A stretch of DNA of 64,000 bases, taken from positions 744,001 through 808,000 of the forward strand of contig JAKZZE010000025.1 in the NCBI GenBank assembly GCA_024220505.1. Reading direction: 5' to 3'. A program made the position numbers and the translations under genes. Within the stretch, counting starts at the first letter, position 1. The number at the start of each line of letters is the position of its first letter. Origin of the DNA: Rhizopus arrhizus (Eukaryota; Mucoromycota; Mucoromycetes; Mucorales; Rhizopodaceae). Shown in pieces: positions 35,806 to 45,516 of the stretch. The notes under the pieces are model-generated. The model worked only from the letters and a program-made list of their open reading frames with translations, searched no databases and was not told the DNA's origin.

Positions 35806-37478
35806 CAGTGGGTGGACTAATTGTCCCAGTGTTTCAACATTTTTTACTTTTGACACTGTAACTCGACCAATTCTTAGGCTATGTGACTAGTTTTATGCTC
35901 ATTAGAAAGGTCGCACGTCGTGCTACATAATATTAAAGAGCCATCGTTCGGAGATTACACAGTCTGAGTTAATCAGCAATAGAAAAAAAACACCGCACTG
36001 GGACAATTTTTCCGCTACCTGCTTATTTTGCAATGTGTTCTAAACATCGCCTTCTTATCAATCAGAAATCACCGGAACTAATATACCAGTCTTATCTATG
36101 ATAATCTATGACTCATATCTTTAATGTAAAGTATAAAAAGCTTTACGTTATTCTTTTTTTTTTACATTATTCTTAGTCTCTTTATATACTGCACTTCTTA
36201 CGACTTTGTCCCGCATCAAATGACTCCTACTATCAGCAAATCTGTTCAGAAACAAATCCAAATGCTTTTGGCTAGTAATATGACATATGAACAAGTTATG
36301 GAACGCATTCCCGGATTGAAAAAGTCAACTTTAGGTAGGTACGCGAACAAGTTTTTTCCAAATCGAATGAAGGCAGCCCCTGGTAGAAGAGCAACTATTG
36401 GTGAAACTACCAAGTCATACATCCGTAGACAAGTAATAAAGGGTGAATTCAAGACAGCCAAAGCAGTACATCAATATCTGAATGGTTTGGGATATACTAT
36501 TGGTTATTCTGGAGTCTTGAAGCTCCTTAAAAGTATGAACTTCAGAGCTAAAATCAAAGCGAAGAAGCCTCTGCTCAGTAAACAGCACAAGGAACGACGT
36601 TTAGCATGGGCTATGGCCCACAAAGACTGGACAACCGATGACTGGAGGCGTATGGTGTTTAGTGATGAGACTAAAGTCAATGTTTTCGGATCAGACGGTT
36701 GCAAGTATTACTGGAGTCGACCAGACGATGTATTGCAGCCTCATCACTTAGACCTTACAGTTAAAGGCGGCCAAGGAAGTGTCATGGTATGGGGTTGTAT
36801 TACTTATGATGGCCCTGGATATGCTTGTTGGATACATGACGGAACTATGAAAGCTGTGGATTATGTAAATATCTTGGAAACTACACTTATGGACAGCCTA
36901 AAGTATTATGGATACAATCCTGAGGACATCTATTTTCAACAAGATAAGGATCCCAAGCACACTTCGAAGCTTGCTAAGCAATGGTTTGTGGATAATAACT
37001 TCAAGAGTGATCATATCTTTAGCTGGCCAGCCCAAAGTCCCGATTTAAACCCTATTGAACATGTATGGCATCACCTTAAACTCAAGCTGAGTGTATATGA
37101 CACTAAGGCTAAAGGAGTACATGAGTTATGGGAAAGAATAGAAAAAGAATGGAATACTTTTACAGTGGATGAGTGTAGAAGATATATAGATAGTATGCCG
37201 GATCGTTGTAAAGCAGTTATTAATGCTAAAGGGGGACATACCCGTTATTAAATAAAATTTACGTTCAAGCGGAAAAATTGTCCCAGTGCGGTGTTTTTTT
37301 TCTATTGCTGATTAACTCAGACTGTGTAATCTCCGAACGATGGCTCTTTAATATTATGTAGCACGACGTGCGACCTTTCTAATGAGCATAAAACTAGTCA
37401 CATAGCCTAAGAATTGGTCGAGTTACAGTGTCAAAAGTAAAAAATGTCGAAACACTGGGACAATTAGTCCACCCACTG
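35806..37478 (+). mobile_element. Intact Tc1/mariner DNA transposon, DD37E type
   Basis: 1673 bp with two 210-bp terminal inverted repeats (35806-36015 and 37269-37478) starting CAGTGGGTGGACTAATTG, nearly identical along their whole length. It is flanked by TA on both sides (35804-35805, 37479-37480), the standard Tc1 target duplication. One intact transposase lies between them. Each TIR carries the 12-mer ATTGTCCCAGTG near its outer end and the inverted copy near its inner end. Confidence 0.96.
36220..37251 (+). CDS. Tc1/mariner transposase, intact
   Basis: 343 residues. The N-terminal helix-turn-helix region (residues 1-110, SVQKQIQMLLASNMTYEQVM and RRATIGETTKSYIRRQVIKG) binds the TIRs. 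The DDE core has MVFSDETKVNVFG (first Asp), YFQQDKDPKHTS (second Asp) and PDLNPIEHVW (Glu). I count 37 residues between the second Asp and the Glu, so DD37E rather than the DD34E of classical Tc1. The end is KGGHTRY. There are no stops or frameshifts and the TIRs match, so the element could still be active. It catalyses cut-and-paste transposition into TA sites in the nucleus. Confidence 0.95.
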   Translation: MTPTISKSVQKQIQMLLASNMTYEQVMERIPGLKKSTLGRYANKFFPNRMKAAPGRRATIGETTKSYIRRQVIKGEFKTAKAVHQYLNGLGYTIGYSGVLKLLKSMNFRAKIKAKKPLLSKQHKERRLAWAMAHKDWTTDDWRRMVFSDETKVNVFGSDGCKYYWSRPDDVLQPHHLDLTVKGGQGSVMVWGCITYDGPGYACWIHDGTMKAVDYVNILETTLMDSLKYYGYNPEDIYFQQDKDPKHTSKLAKQWFVDNNFKSDHIFSWPAQSPDLNPIEHVWHHLKLKLSVYDTKAKGVHELWERIEKEWNTFTVDECRRYIDSMPDRCKAVINAKGGHTRY

Positions 37479-37977
37479 TAATTTGACTTTTCTTTGAAGT
37501 GTAAAAGAATTTGAGATCAAAAGCTTGTGTTTATGTTGATAAATTTGGTTTGCTTGTAGTAAGTGACCACCAGATCTTGTATTGTAGATCAAACAGTAAA
37601 AAGTAATAAAGAGTTTTCTTGATAAGAGAATATAAAATTGATACGATGAAGATAATTTGACTTCAAAGGACTTGACTTGATGTATATGTAAGGGATCAGA
37701 AAGATTTTAAATGTAGATCCTTGAAGATATTCTTTTTATTTTATGTTAAAGTAAAATATGTCAAAAGTAAGTATATATCAAAAAGTAAGTATATATCAAA
37801 AAGTAAGTGAAGTTAAATCGAAAAGTGAAAGGATAAAGGGATATTTATATGATTGTCATTTTTTTGTGTTTTTCTATTTTTGAACTTTTTTTTGTTTATC
37901 TTCAGGGACTGATGTCCCTCCTAGGACTGAGTCCCTTCTTCCGCAAAAGTTACACCAACTGCGTCACAATGGGGTAC

Positions 37978-38579
37978 TGTAATAAATTTTTACTAGTTCG
38001 CTTGAGTGTGTTGAGTTGAGGTTTAAATAAACAGATTTAAGTTGTAATTGGTATAATAATTGCTTTTATATGAGTTGGATTGGCTTGATTCGCTTGTTAT
38101 AGTGACCACCAGATCTTATAAAGTAGATCAAACTGTTTTAGTTAAGGTAGAATAAAAATAAAAAGATAAAGTAAAATAAAAAAGGGGATTTACAATGAAG
38201 TATAATAGCTTCAAGGGACTTCTTGTTCATGATGTTAAATAAAATAAGAGATAGTTTGCCTCTTTAAAAGAATATTTATTTGATAAAAAGAAAAAGTAAA
38301 AATAAAATAAAAAGTTGTGAAGTAGTTAAGAAGTTGTTAAGAAGTTAAGAAGTTAGAAGTCAAGAAGTTAGAAGTGAAGTCCTATTTTTTGAGATTATTA
38401 TGTGAGGTTATTTATATGTTTTTGGGTTTTATGATTTTGTTCTGTTTTTGGTATTTTGAATGGTTGTTATAACATAAGAGGCGGTTGTTGTATAGTGTAA
38501 GGTGGTTGTTGTAAACTGCAAGGCGTTCGTTATAAACTGCAACGATTTAAATTCCGACGTTTCATTCTTGTTTGTTACA
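37978..38579 (-). mobile_element. Solo LTR of the gypsy family B, TSD gtac
   Basis: 602 bp, TGTAATAAAT...TTTGTTACA in plus reading (TG...CA on the minus strand). It has 4-bp duplications GTAC at 37974-37977 and 38580-38583. It shares with the complete element at 39422 the internal motif GTGACCACCAGATCTT and the block TTTACAATGAAG...CTTCAAGGGACTT. Confidence 0.87.
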
Positions 38580-38764
38580 GTACTCACTAGGCGCAATCGT
38601 CATAACTTGCTTCGTCACAGTTGTCGTATATTTTATTCTCATTTTGGATAGTGTTACAAATATTCCTTTTTTGATACTTCTACCTACAGTTGTCATCCGC
38701 AGTATAGTCGCAGCATAGTCGCAGCAATGTCGCAGTACTTTCAATATTAACATTATAACAATAT

Positions 38765-39404
38765 TGTAATTTTAGGTGTTGTTGTTTCAATGGCTTGTAA
38801 GAGTTAACGGTTTTAAAATAGAGTAAAGTTGATGAAAATAGATAAAAAATTAAGAGTTGGGTAGAGTATTGATATTAGGTTCGTTTGTAAGTGACCACCA
38901 GATCTTGTTACGTTGATCAGACTTGTTTTATATTCAGATAACTTGATAAGAGTATTAAAAGGATTTACAATGAAGATAATTGGCTTCAAGGGACTTGTCT
39001 TGCTTGTATTTTAAGAGTGTTATATCAAAAGATTCAGAGATAAGGATACTTGGTTTATTGATAAAATATATTTATATTGTTAAGAGAAGTAAAGTCAAGA
39101 AAAGTGAAGTTTTGTCAAAAGAATAAAAAGCTAGGCTTTTTATAGGCAAAAATATAAAGTTCAATTTTTACAAAATGTAAAAATATTCGCAAAGGTTAAA
39201 AAAAATATCAAAAGGTTAAAAAAATATCAAAGGTTAAAAAAATATCAAAAGGTTAAAAAAATATCAAAAAGTAAAAATATATCAAATGGTTAAAAATTTG
39301 TCAAATAGGAAAAATAATGACAATTTGTAAAGTGATTTACAAAACGTCAAAAATTAAAGCTTGAAAGAAGTTTCGGAGTTCAAATCTTCATAATCATAGC
39401 TACA
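38765..39404 (-). mobile_element. Solo LTR of the gypsy family B, TSD atat
   Basis: 640 bp, from TGTAATTTTAGG to ATAGCTACA, with 4-bp duplications ATAT at 38761-38764 and 39405-39408. It shares TTTCAATGGCTTGTAAGAGT and GTGACCACCAGATCTTGTTA with the LTRs at 39422 and 46891. It contains a run of ATATCAAAAGGTTAAAAA-type tandem units (about 39195-39300). Confidence 0.88.
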
Positions 39405-39421
39405 ATATATAACAACATCAC

Positions 39422-39988
39422 TGTAATTTTTTGTTGCTTCAATGGCTTGTAAGAGTTAACGGTTTTGAAATAGAGTAAAGTTGACGAAAGTGAATAAAAA
39501 AAAATAAGAGTTGGGTAAAGTATTGGTATTAAATTCGTTTGTAAGTGACCACCAGATCTTGTTAAGTAGATCAAACTTGCTTGTAATAAGGTAACTTGAT
39601 AAGAGTTTTAAGAATGTTTACAATGAAGATAATTGACTTCAAGGGACTTGTCTTGCTTGTATTTTAAGAGTATTATACCAAAAGATTCAGGGATAAAGAT
39701 ACTTGATTTATTGGATAAAATATATTTAAGATAAGTAAAGTTAAAATATATATGTCAAGAGAAGTGAAGTAAAATAAAAATAAAAACTTGTCTATTTTAT
39801 AGACAAAGAAAAATAAAGTTTCATTTTGATATAAGGTTTGATTTCGATATAAGGTTTGATTTCAATATAAGGTTTGATTTCGATATAAAGTTTGATTTTG
39901 AAATAAAGTTCAAAAAAAGAATAAGGTTCAAAATTAAAAATCACAAACCGCAGCCATTGCTGGTGTTTATGTTGTAATCTTCGTTACA
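39422..39988 (-). repeat. 3' LTR of gypsy family B
   Basis: 567 bp; 36 bp longer than the 5' copy because the block ATATAAGGTTTGATTTC (about 39830-39900) has two more 18-bp units. The last 16 codons of the extra ORF lie inside it. Confidence 0.93.
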
Positions 39989-40747
39989 GATGCCCGCTAC
40001 AACCGCTTGCTCGTCCTCGAGCATTGAGACTCTTCCCCAGTCATCCAGTTTTCTTATTTTTTTATACAAATTTTTATGAATCGTGCATCCATTCAACACA
40101 AACCTGAGTGCCTCGTTCCTAGCTGCAATATAGAGCTGTATACTTCTTTCATTGTTCCTTGGCTGTTCAAACTTGATGTGGCTCCAATCCACTATTGTTG
40201 TTGCCAGTCTATTTAATACCTGTTCTCGGATATGTTCAAATTTTTCTTGTTCCTTTTGGTAGTGTTGTGACAATTCAAATTCTTCTTTGATATTTTCTTC
40301 ATAAAGAACAACAATGGGTTTCATGTCGGGCGTTTCCCATGACCAGTTTTCAAGTTCGGTGAGTATGTCCTCATTATAGTTTAATCCATACTCAATAGGC
40401 TTCTCATATTTCTCTGGATTGACAATCATATCCTCGAATTCTTCTTTGTCCACTTCTTGTTGGATTTTCAATACCAGTTTATCAATGTAGTCCTTTTTGG
40501 TTATAGCTTCTTCTCCAATAAAGAACTCGAAGTTCTTTAAACCCTCTTCATTCTCCATGTAGTTAATGTATAACTCTAGGCCGTCCCTTAGGCCGTTTGT
40601 TCTTCTTGCCACATATAAAGGTTTGAAGTAATCTTGCAATAACCATTTGATATGATCAGCGGCATTGCCGTTACCTTCTTGAATATCTTTGGCCATTTTT
40701 TCGACAGTAATCTTGGCTTGTTCTCTGAGATATTGTGTTTGGTCCAT
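39941..40747 (-). CDS. Extra ORF of unknown function in the env position
   Basis: 268 residues, starting MDQTQYLREQAKITVEKMAK and ending in NTSNGCGL inside the 3' LTR. It is highly acidic and Glu/Lys-rich, with predicted helices throughout (KLVLKIQQEVDKEEFEDMIV, YQKEQEKFEHIREQVLNRLA). It has no signal peptide, no membrane segment and no cysteine-rich motif, so it is not an envelope protein of the usual kind. It is separated from the integrase stop by about 100 bp that include an A38 tract. An uninterrupted 268-codon frame in a young element suggests it is expressed. No family is recognised; it could be an accessory or captured host gene. Confidence 0.72.
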   Translation of the reverse strand: MDQTQYLREQAKITVEKMAKDIQEGNGNAADHIKWLLQDYFKPLYVARRTNGLRDGLELYINYMENEEGLKNFEFFIGEEAITKKDYIDKLVLKIQQEVDKEEFEDMIVNPEKYEKPIEYGLNYNEDILTELENWSWETPDMKPIVVLYEENIKEEFELSQHYQKEQEKFEHIREQVLNRLATTIVDWSHIKFEQPRNNERSIQLYIAARNEALRFVLNGCTIHKNLYKKIRKLDDWGRVSMLEDEQAVVAGICNEDYNINTSNGCGL

Positions 40748-40776
40748 TCCTTGATAGTTAATTGCTTGCTATTATT

Positions 40777-40811
<35 letters not shown>

Positions 40812-40847
40812 TTGATAATAAGGTCGATATATATATTGTTGAAAAAT

Positions 40848-42197
40848 TTACTGAAACAATTCATTCGTTTCCTTGTCCAAAACCAAACTTGAAACATTTC
40901 TCTCGTTTTCAGCGTTCCACATTGTATTTGGTATAACATACGGTTTCAGTCTATTCCCATGAACTCTTCTTATCCGAGTATCGTTTGGATTCGTATTTTT
41001 TATGTGATAAGTTCCTTTTCCTAAATTATTTTGAATGATGTAAGGGCCTTCCCATTTGTCTTGTAGCTTTCCAGACCAAGATGTAGACATGTAATCTTTG
41101 TACAGGAGAACCATATCACCGAGTCTGAAAGGGGGCTTCAGTTCTTTTCGTTCATCTAAGATCTTGTTCTCTATAGCTTTCTTTTGAGCAGCCTGAGTTT
41201 GCTTAATGGCCTGTGCTGATTGCTCACGTACCCAATTAAGATTATGAATTTGGTGAGTGGTCCTGTGCCATAACACTGTTTCAAATTTGTGAGAGCTTTT
41301 CTCAAATATTCGGTTGTCTATATCAAACGGCGTTTTTGGTTCATAGCCATACATTAAGAAAAATGGCGACTGTTTTGTCGTAGCTTGCTTAATTGAACGA
41401 TATGCAAATAAGGTAGCTGGTAGATAGAGATCCCAGTCTTCTTTTTCAGTGTCTGATCGTTTTTGTAGAATTTGACCAAGTGTTCGATTGAATCGTTCAA
41501 TCAGGCCATTACTTTGTGGGTTGTACGGTGTTGTAGTCTTGTGAATAATAGAATAAGCTTGGCAAACTTTGCGTACCAAACCACTTAAGAAAGGTTTTCC
41601 GTTATCAGTAACCATGATGGTTGGACATCCATGTCTGCAAATAATATCTTCGTATAGAAATAGAGCAATCTCTGAAGAAGTCTGAAATCGTAACGGTCTT
41701 GCTTCAACATATTTTGTGAGGTAATCAATTGCTGCGACAATATACCGGTGTCCTGATCTTGAGGTTTGTACGTGTTTCACGTCCAATGCTACTCTATCAA
41801 AAGGTTTTATTGAAACGGGAACTGGATAAAGTTCTTCTTTCAATGATTTTTTCCCAAATACTTGACATCTAGAACACGTTTTGACGTATTCAAAAATATC
41901 CTTCGCCATGTTGTCCCAATAGTACCGAGTTGCAATTTTATGTAAGGTATTATTGTATGCTAAGTGTCCACCTAGAGGATGTTGATGATACGCATCCATC
42001 ATTTCTTGGGCTTCTTGCTTGTTGAGAACCTTTCGTATGGTTCCATTTTCCGTATTGTATCTATATAATGTGTCTTTGTACAAAGTGAAATTAGGGGATT
42101 CCCTAATGAGGAATTTTTGTAAGCTTCTTGTTTCATCTTCTGGAATTTGCATAGTTTGCAAATATGTTGCCATCTGATCGATTTTTCGTTGTTCCAT
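40848..42197 (-). CDS. Integrase of gypsy family B
   Basis: 449 residues in a frame separate from the RT. The HHCC zinc finger is HPLGGHLAYNNTLH...CSRCQ (residues about 70-112). The catalytic core has VALDVKHV, VTDNGKPF and PQSNGLIERFNRTLG for D, D and E. The C-terminal SH3-like part reads WEGPYIIQNNLGKGTYHI. It inserts the cDNA copy. An AUG-started ORF separated from the RT by 238 bp of stop-containing sequence is unusual; a frameshift in the RT-IN linker or splicing could join them. Confidence 0.93.
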   Translation of the reverse strand: MEQRKIDQMATYLQTMQIPEDETRSLQKFLIRESPNFTLYKDTLYRYNTENGTIRKVLNKQEAQEMMDAYHQHPLGGHLAYNNTLHKIATRYYWDNMAKDIFEYVKTCSRCQVFGKKSLKEELYPVPVSIKPFDRVALDVKHVQTSRSGHRYIVAAIDYLTKYVEARPLRFQTSSEIALFLYEDIICRHGCPTIMVTDNGKPFLSGLVRKVCQAYSIIHKTTTPYNPQSNGLIERFNRTLGQILQKRSDTEKEDWDLYLPATLFAYRSIKQATTKQSPFFLMYGYEPKTPFDIDNRIFEKSSHKFETVLWHRTTHQIHNLNWVREQSAQAIKQTQAAQKKAIENKILDERKELKPPFRLGDMVLLYKDYMSTSWSGKLQDKWEGPYIIQNNLGKGTYHIKNTNPNDTRIRRVHGNRLKPYVIPNTMWNAENERNVSSLVLDKETNELFQ

Positions 42198-42435
42198 TTT
42201 TTGATATATTATTATTTTGTGTTACTGTTTTGAATTTTTGCAATCTTATTGTTTCAGGATTCTTGTTGATGTGGAAATTTTTTTTTTTCTGCTTAATTTG
42301 GTTTTGTACTGTTTTTTAATGAATTTTTCTGGATTATTTATTTCAACTACCCCTCCCTGCCTCCATGTAGTTTGATAAAAATATAAAGTTGATAATATAT
42401 ACACGTTGTTAATTAATTGTAAATGTTGAGTTTTT

Positions 42436-45400
42436 CTAGTATCCAAGTCGAGATAAAAAATCGGCGCTTTCGTTGACTCTTCCAGGTCGATACTTCACCT
42501 CGAATTCATATTCTGATAAGATAGTAATCCATCTGGCGATTATTCCAGTGGGGTTTGGCGTTTTTAGTAACCCATTTAGAGCCGAGTGATCGGTAAGCAC
42601 TGTGAACTTTTTTCCAAGTAGATAGGGACGGAATAATTTTACTGCCCATATGACTGCCAAACATTCTAATTTAGTGGGAGCGTAATTCGATTCAGTTGAC
42701 TTGAGGCCTCGACTTGCATAGACAATTGGGTGTTCATGACCATTTTCATCCAATTGAGTTAATATAGCACCAAGTCCTAATTTGGATGCGTCGGTTACTA
42801 GTATAAATGGTTTGTTGAAGTCAGGTCTTGACAAGATAGGTGCAGTAGTAAGTAATTTCTTTAATGTTTCAAATGATTCAGTAGTCAAGCTTGTCCAAGG
42901 GATTTTCTTTGTGGTTTTCGTTTGATCATGCAAAGGTCTTGCAATAGCAGCAAAGTTTTTAATAAAACGTCTGTAATAGGATGCTATTCCAAGGAATCCT
43001 CGAACTTGTTTAATTGTTCTTGGTTGTGGATATTCGACTATTTTTTGAATTTTGCTGGGGTCTGTTTGCAATCCTTCTTTCGTCACAATATATCCAAGAA
43101 ATTTAAGATGGTCCTTAAAGAAGAAACATTTTTCCGGGTTTAATTTGAGATTCGCTACTTGGATGCATTGAAACACTTGTTCTAAATGTTGCAAATGATC
43201 TTGATGATTGAGAGAATATACATTTAGGTCGTCAATGTAAGCGACTAAACACTTGTTGATAAGAGGCCGAAAACATAAATCTATTAATCGTTGAAAAGTT
43301 GCTGGGGAATTTACAAGACCCATCGGCAGTGTGTTGTAATGATACGTGCCAAACTTTGTCGTGAAAGCTGTTAGTTCTTTACTGTCTTCTTCCAGGGGAA
43401 CTTGATGAAATCCAGCTCGCATATCCAAAGCTGAGAACACTTTTGCCTTGCCTAATGTATCCAGCAAATCATCAATGCGGGGTAAGGGATAGGCGTCTTT
43501 CTTTGTAACTGCATTTAACTTTCTATAATCTATCACCATTCTGTATTCACCATTCTTCTTTTTTACTAATATCACAGGGGCTGCCCAGGGGCTGTTCGAT
43601 GGAGCAATTACACCCAACTTGCAATATTTATCTAATTCTTTTTGCAGATGTTCAGTCTCGATAGGACTCATGCGACAAGGTCGATGACTTATAGGCATAG
43701 TGTCTTCTTTTATCGTGATCTTATGCTTTATCAAGTTTGTGTATCCGATTGTGTTATTGTCCCAGTCAAATATATTCTCGTATTTCTTTAGTAACTTCTG
43801 TAGACTTTGTTTAATATCTTGACTTATTTCTCCGATTTCAAGTTTCGTATATTTGTCTGGTTCTAATAGCATGTCTTCTTCATTTTTTTCTTTATTATTT
43901 GGTTCAGACATTTCCATCACACACAAGTGAGGATTCGTGTCAACATTATATGCTTGTACTATGGAATCTTCCTGTGGATTGATCTTTTCGATAATGCCGA
44001 TTTCTTCATCAGGGTCCAATAGTATATCTTTTGATGATCGATTGTATATTCGAATTTCTATACTTTTACGATTTGTGACCAGGTTTAAACAAGAGTCAAA
44101 ATATCCCATGGCATCCATTATTTTAGGATTCGTTATTTCCAAATTGTATATTATATCCTTCCTTTCGTTCTCCAACTTTCTGACCCATATTGTTTTTGAA
44201 GTATTTGATGCTATAGTTAATCCATGTGGAGGAGCTTTTAGTAGCATGTCATTTCCTTGACTTAATACTTTTATGTCGTCTTCTTTATCATTTTCCAATA
44301 ATAGAAGCGATTCGTCTTCTTCATCTTCTAATTCTTCTTCTGCCGATTCCTCTGAGCTGTCTTCAGATTCTTCGTCTTGATCTGTGCTATCGTCATCATC
44401 TTGTATTTCAGCTTCAAAGCGTACATGTTTGGTTTCCTTTGAGTTTGTTAGGCTGATAGGATGTTCATACTTCTGAGTGTAGCTTGAGACCTTTGGCAGT
44501 GTCGTATTTTTTCTTAAGAAGGATATTTCTAATTCGGCTTTCTTGTTTTTATATGTCACCTTTAATGTTGAACTATTGAAGTCAATTTTGGCTTTTGCTC
44601 TATTTAACCAATTGTTTCCAATGATAAGTGGATTTGGACAAGAGGGTAAGACTTCTACTGTGCATGGAATGATCATGTTGTCCTTGACACATATAGGTAC
44701 GTCATATATAATTCCTAAAGCAGGCTGTTTGGTTCCATTTCCTAAGGTGAATATACTTTCAGAGGCAGCATCAATATATAAACCAAGTGTGTCAGCGAGA
44801 GCTTTAGACATGCATGTTTTTGCTGCACCACAATCAATCAAGGTCTTGATAGATTTGTCTCCAATACTAACTTTAGAATATACTGCTGTGGTATTTATAT
44901 CCTCTTCTTCTATAACTGCCATAGTTTCTTCCGGATTGGTGACTTCAACAGGGATTCGTATGGGACGGCAAGCTGCGGCCATATTTCTTCGTAACTTAGG
45001 TGCTGCAACCATAAGGTCTCCAACAGTTATATCTGCTTTCTTATTTAAGACGTCCGACACAATGTCATAATTTAATGGAGGTGCCTTCGTTTTTCTTTTT
45101 GGTTTCTTGACCGTTCTGCTAGTTTGCATTATTCGTTCTGTTTCCATAGCTTCGGGTTGACGTGTGACAACAGGCTGATGTGAAACCAATGGTTGTTGTG
45201 TGATTATGGGTTGATGCGTAATGATAGGTTGTGTAGTAGTAACATCATTTAATTTACCCTTGGCTTTTGTGGTTGATCTCCTAACTCTTTCTCGTGTGCC
45301 TTTGCTTGGTTTTTCGTATGGAATGCTTGTAGTGACTTCAGGTGGGTACTCTGGTCTTACAGCTGCATATAAATCGTGTGTAAAGGGTGGTGAATAAGTT

Positions 45401-45516
45401 TCGCTTTGAGTGAGGAGCGCATTGAGATTGTGGGGTTGATTATTAATGGATTTGTTATATTTCTGGTTATTCGATTGACCATTACTTTCATTTTTGAAAG
45501 CAACCGAACCAACTAG
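42436..45516 (-). CDS. Protease-reverse transcriptase-RNase H of gypsy family B
   Basis: Given from the codon after the -1 frameshift site; the first Met in frame is at 45189 (917 residues from there). Aspartic protease LIDCGAAKTCMS, with Cys in place of the usual Ser/Thr between Asp and Gly. An acidic low-complexity stretch (DDDSTDQDEESEDSSEESAE) links it to the RT. RT motifs: YRMVIDYRKLNAVT, SALDMRAGFHQVPL and VAYIDDLNVYS. RNase H: LVTDASKLGLGAILTQ, LECLAVIWAVKLF and LTDHSALNGLL. It ends ESADFLSRLGY. It makes cDNA from the packaged RNA; translation most likely depends on frameshifting from Gag. Confidence 0.94.
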   Translation of the reverse strand, partial: LVGSVAFKNESNGQSNNQKYNKSINNQPHNLNALLTQSETYSPPFTHDLYAAVRPEYPPEVTTSIPYEKPSKGTRERVRRSTTKAKGKLNDVTTTQPIITHQPIITQQPLVSHQPVVTRQPEAMETERIMQTSRTVKKPKRKTKAPPLNYDIVSDVLNKKADITVGDLMVAAPKLRRNMAAACRPIRIPVEVTNPEETMAVIEEEDINTTAVYSKVSIGDKSIKTLIDCGAAKTCMSKALADTLGLYIDAASESIFTLGNGTKQPALGIIYDVPICVKDNMIIPCTVEVLPSCPNPLIIGNNWLNRAKAKIDFNSSTLKVTYKNKKAELEISFLRKNTTLPKVSSYTQKYEHPISLTNSKETKHVRFEAEIQDDDDSTDQDEESEDSSEESAEEELEDEEDESLLLLENDKEDDIKVLSQGNDMLLKAPPHGLTIASNTSKTIWVRKLENERKDIIYNLEITNPKIMDAMGYFDSCLNLVTNRKSIEIRIYNRSSKDILLDPDEEIGIIEKINPQEDSIVQAYNVDTNPHLCVMEMSEPNNKEKNEEDMLLEPDKYTKLEIGEISQDIKQSLQKLLKKYENIFDWDNNTIGYTNLIKHKITIKEDTMPISHRPCRMSPIETEHLQKELDKYCKLGVIAPSNSPWAAPVILVKKKNGEYRMVIDYRKLNAVTKKDAYPLPRIDDLLDTLGKAKVFSALDMRAGFHQVPLEEDSKELTAFTTKFGTYHYNTLPMGLVNSPATFQRLIDLCFRPLINKCLVAYIDDLNVYSLNHQDHLQHLEQVFQCIQVANLKLNPEKCFFFKDHLKFLGYIVTKEGLQTDPSKIQKIVEYPQPRTIKQVRGFLGIASYYRRFIKNFAAIARPLHDQTKTTKKIPWTSLTTESFETLKKLLTTAPILSRPDFNKPFILVTDASKLGLGAILTQLDENGHEHPIVYASRGLKSTESNYAPTKLECLAVIWAVKLFRPYLLGKKFTVLTDHSALNGLLKTPNPTGIIARWITILSEYEFEVKYRPGRVNESADFLSRLGY

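Larger units (their letters stand above)
35623..37954 (-). mobile_element. Truncated gypsy element: LTR plus leader, split by a Tc1 element
   Basis: On the minus strand an LTR runs from about 37954 to 35751 (ending AAAAATTACA). A leader with the same 18-bp primer-binding site as the complete gypsy element follows (CCCTCGTAGTGACCACCA, 35733-35750, plus-strand reading), and is cut off at 35623 by the chromovirus LTR. The Tc1 element 35806-37478 sits inside this LTR. Without it the LTR is about 530 bp, like the 531-bp LTR at 46891. Confidence 0.72.
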
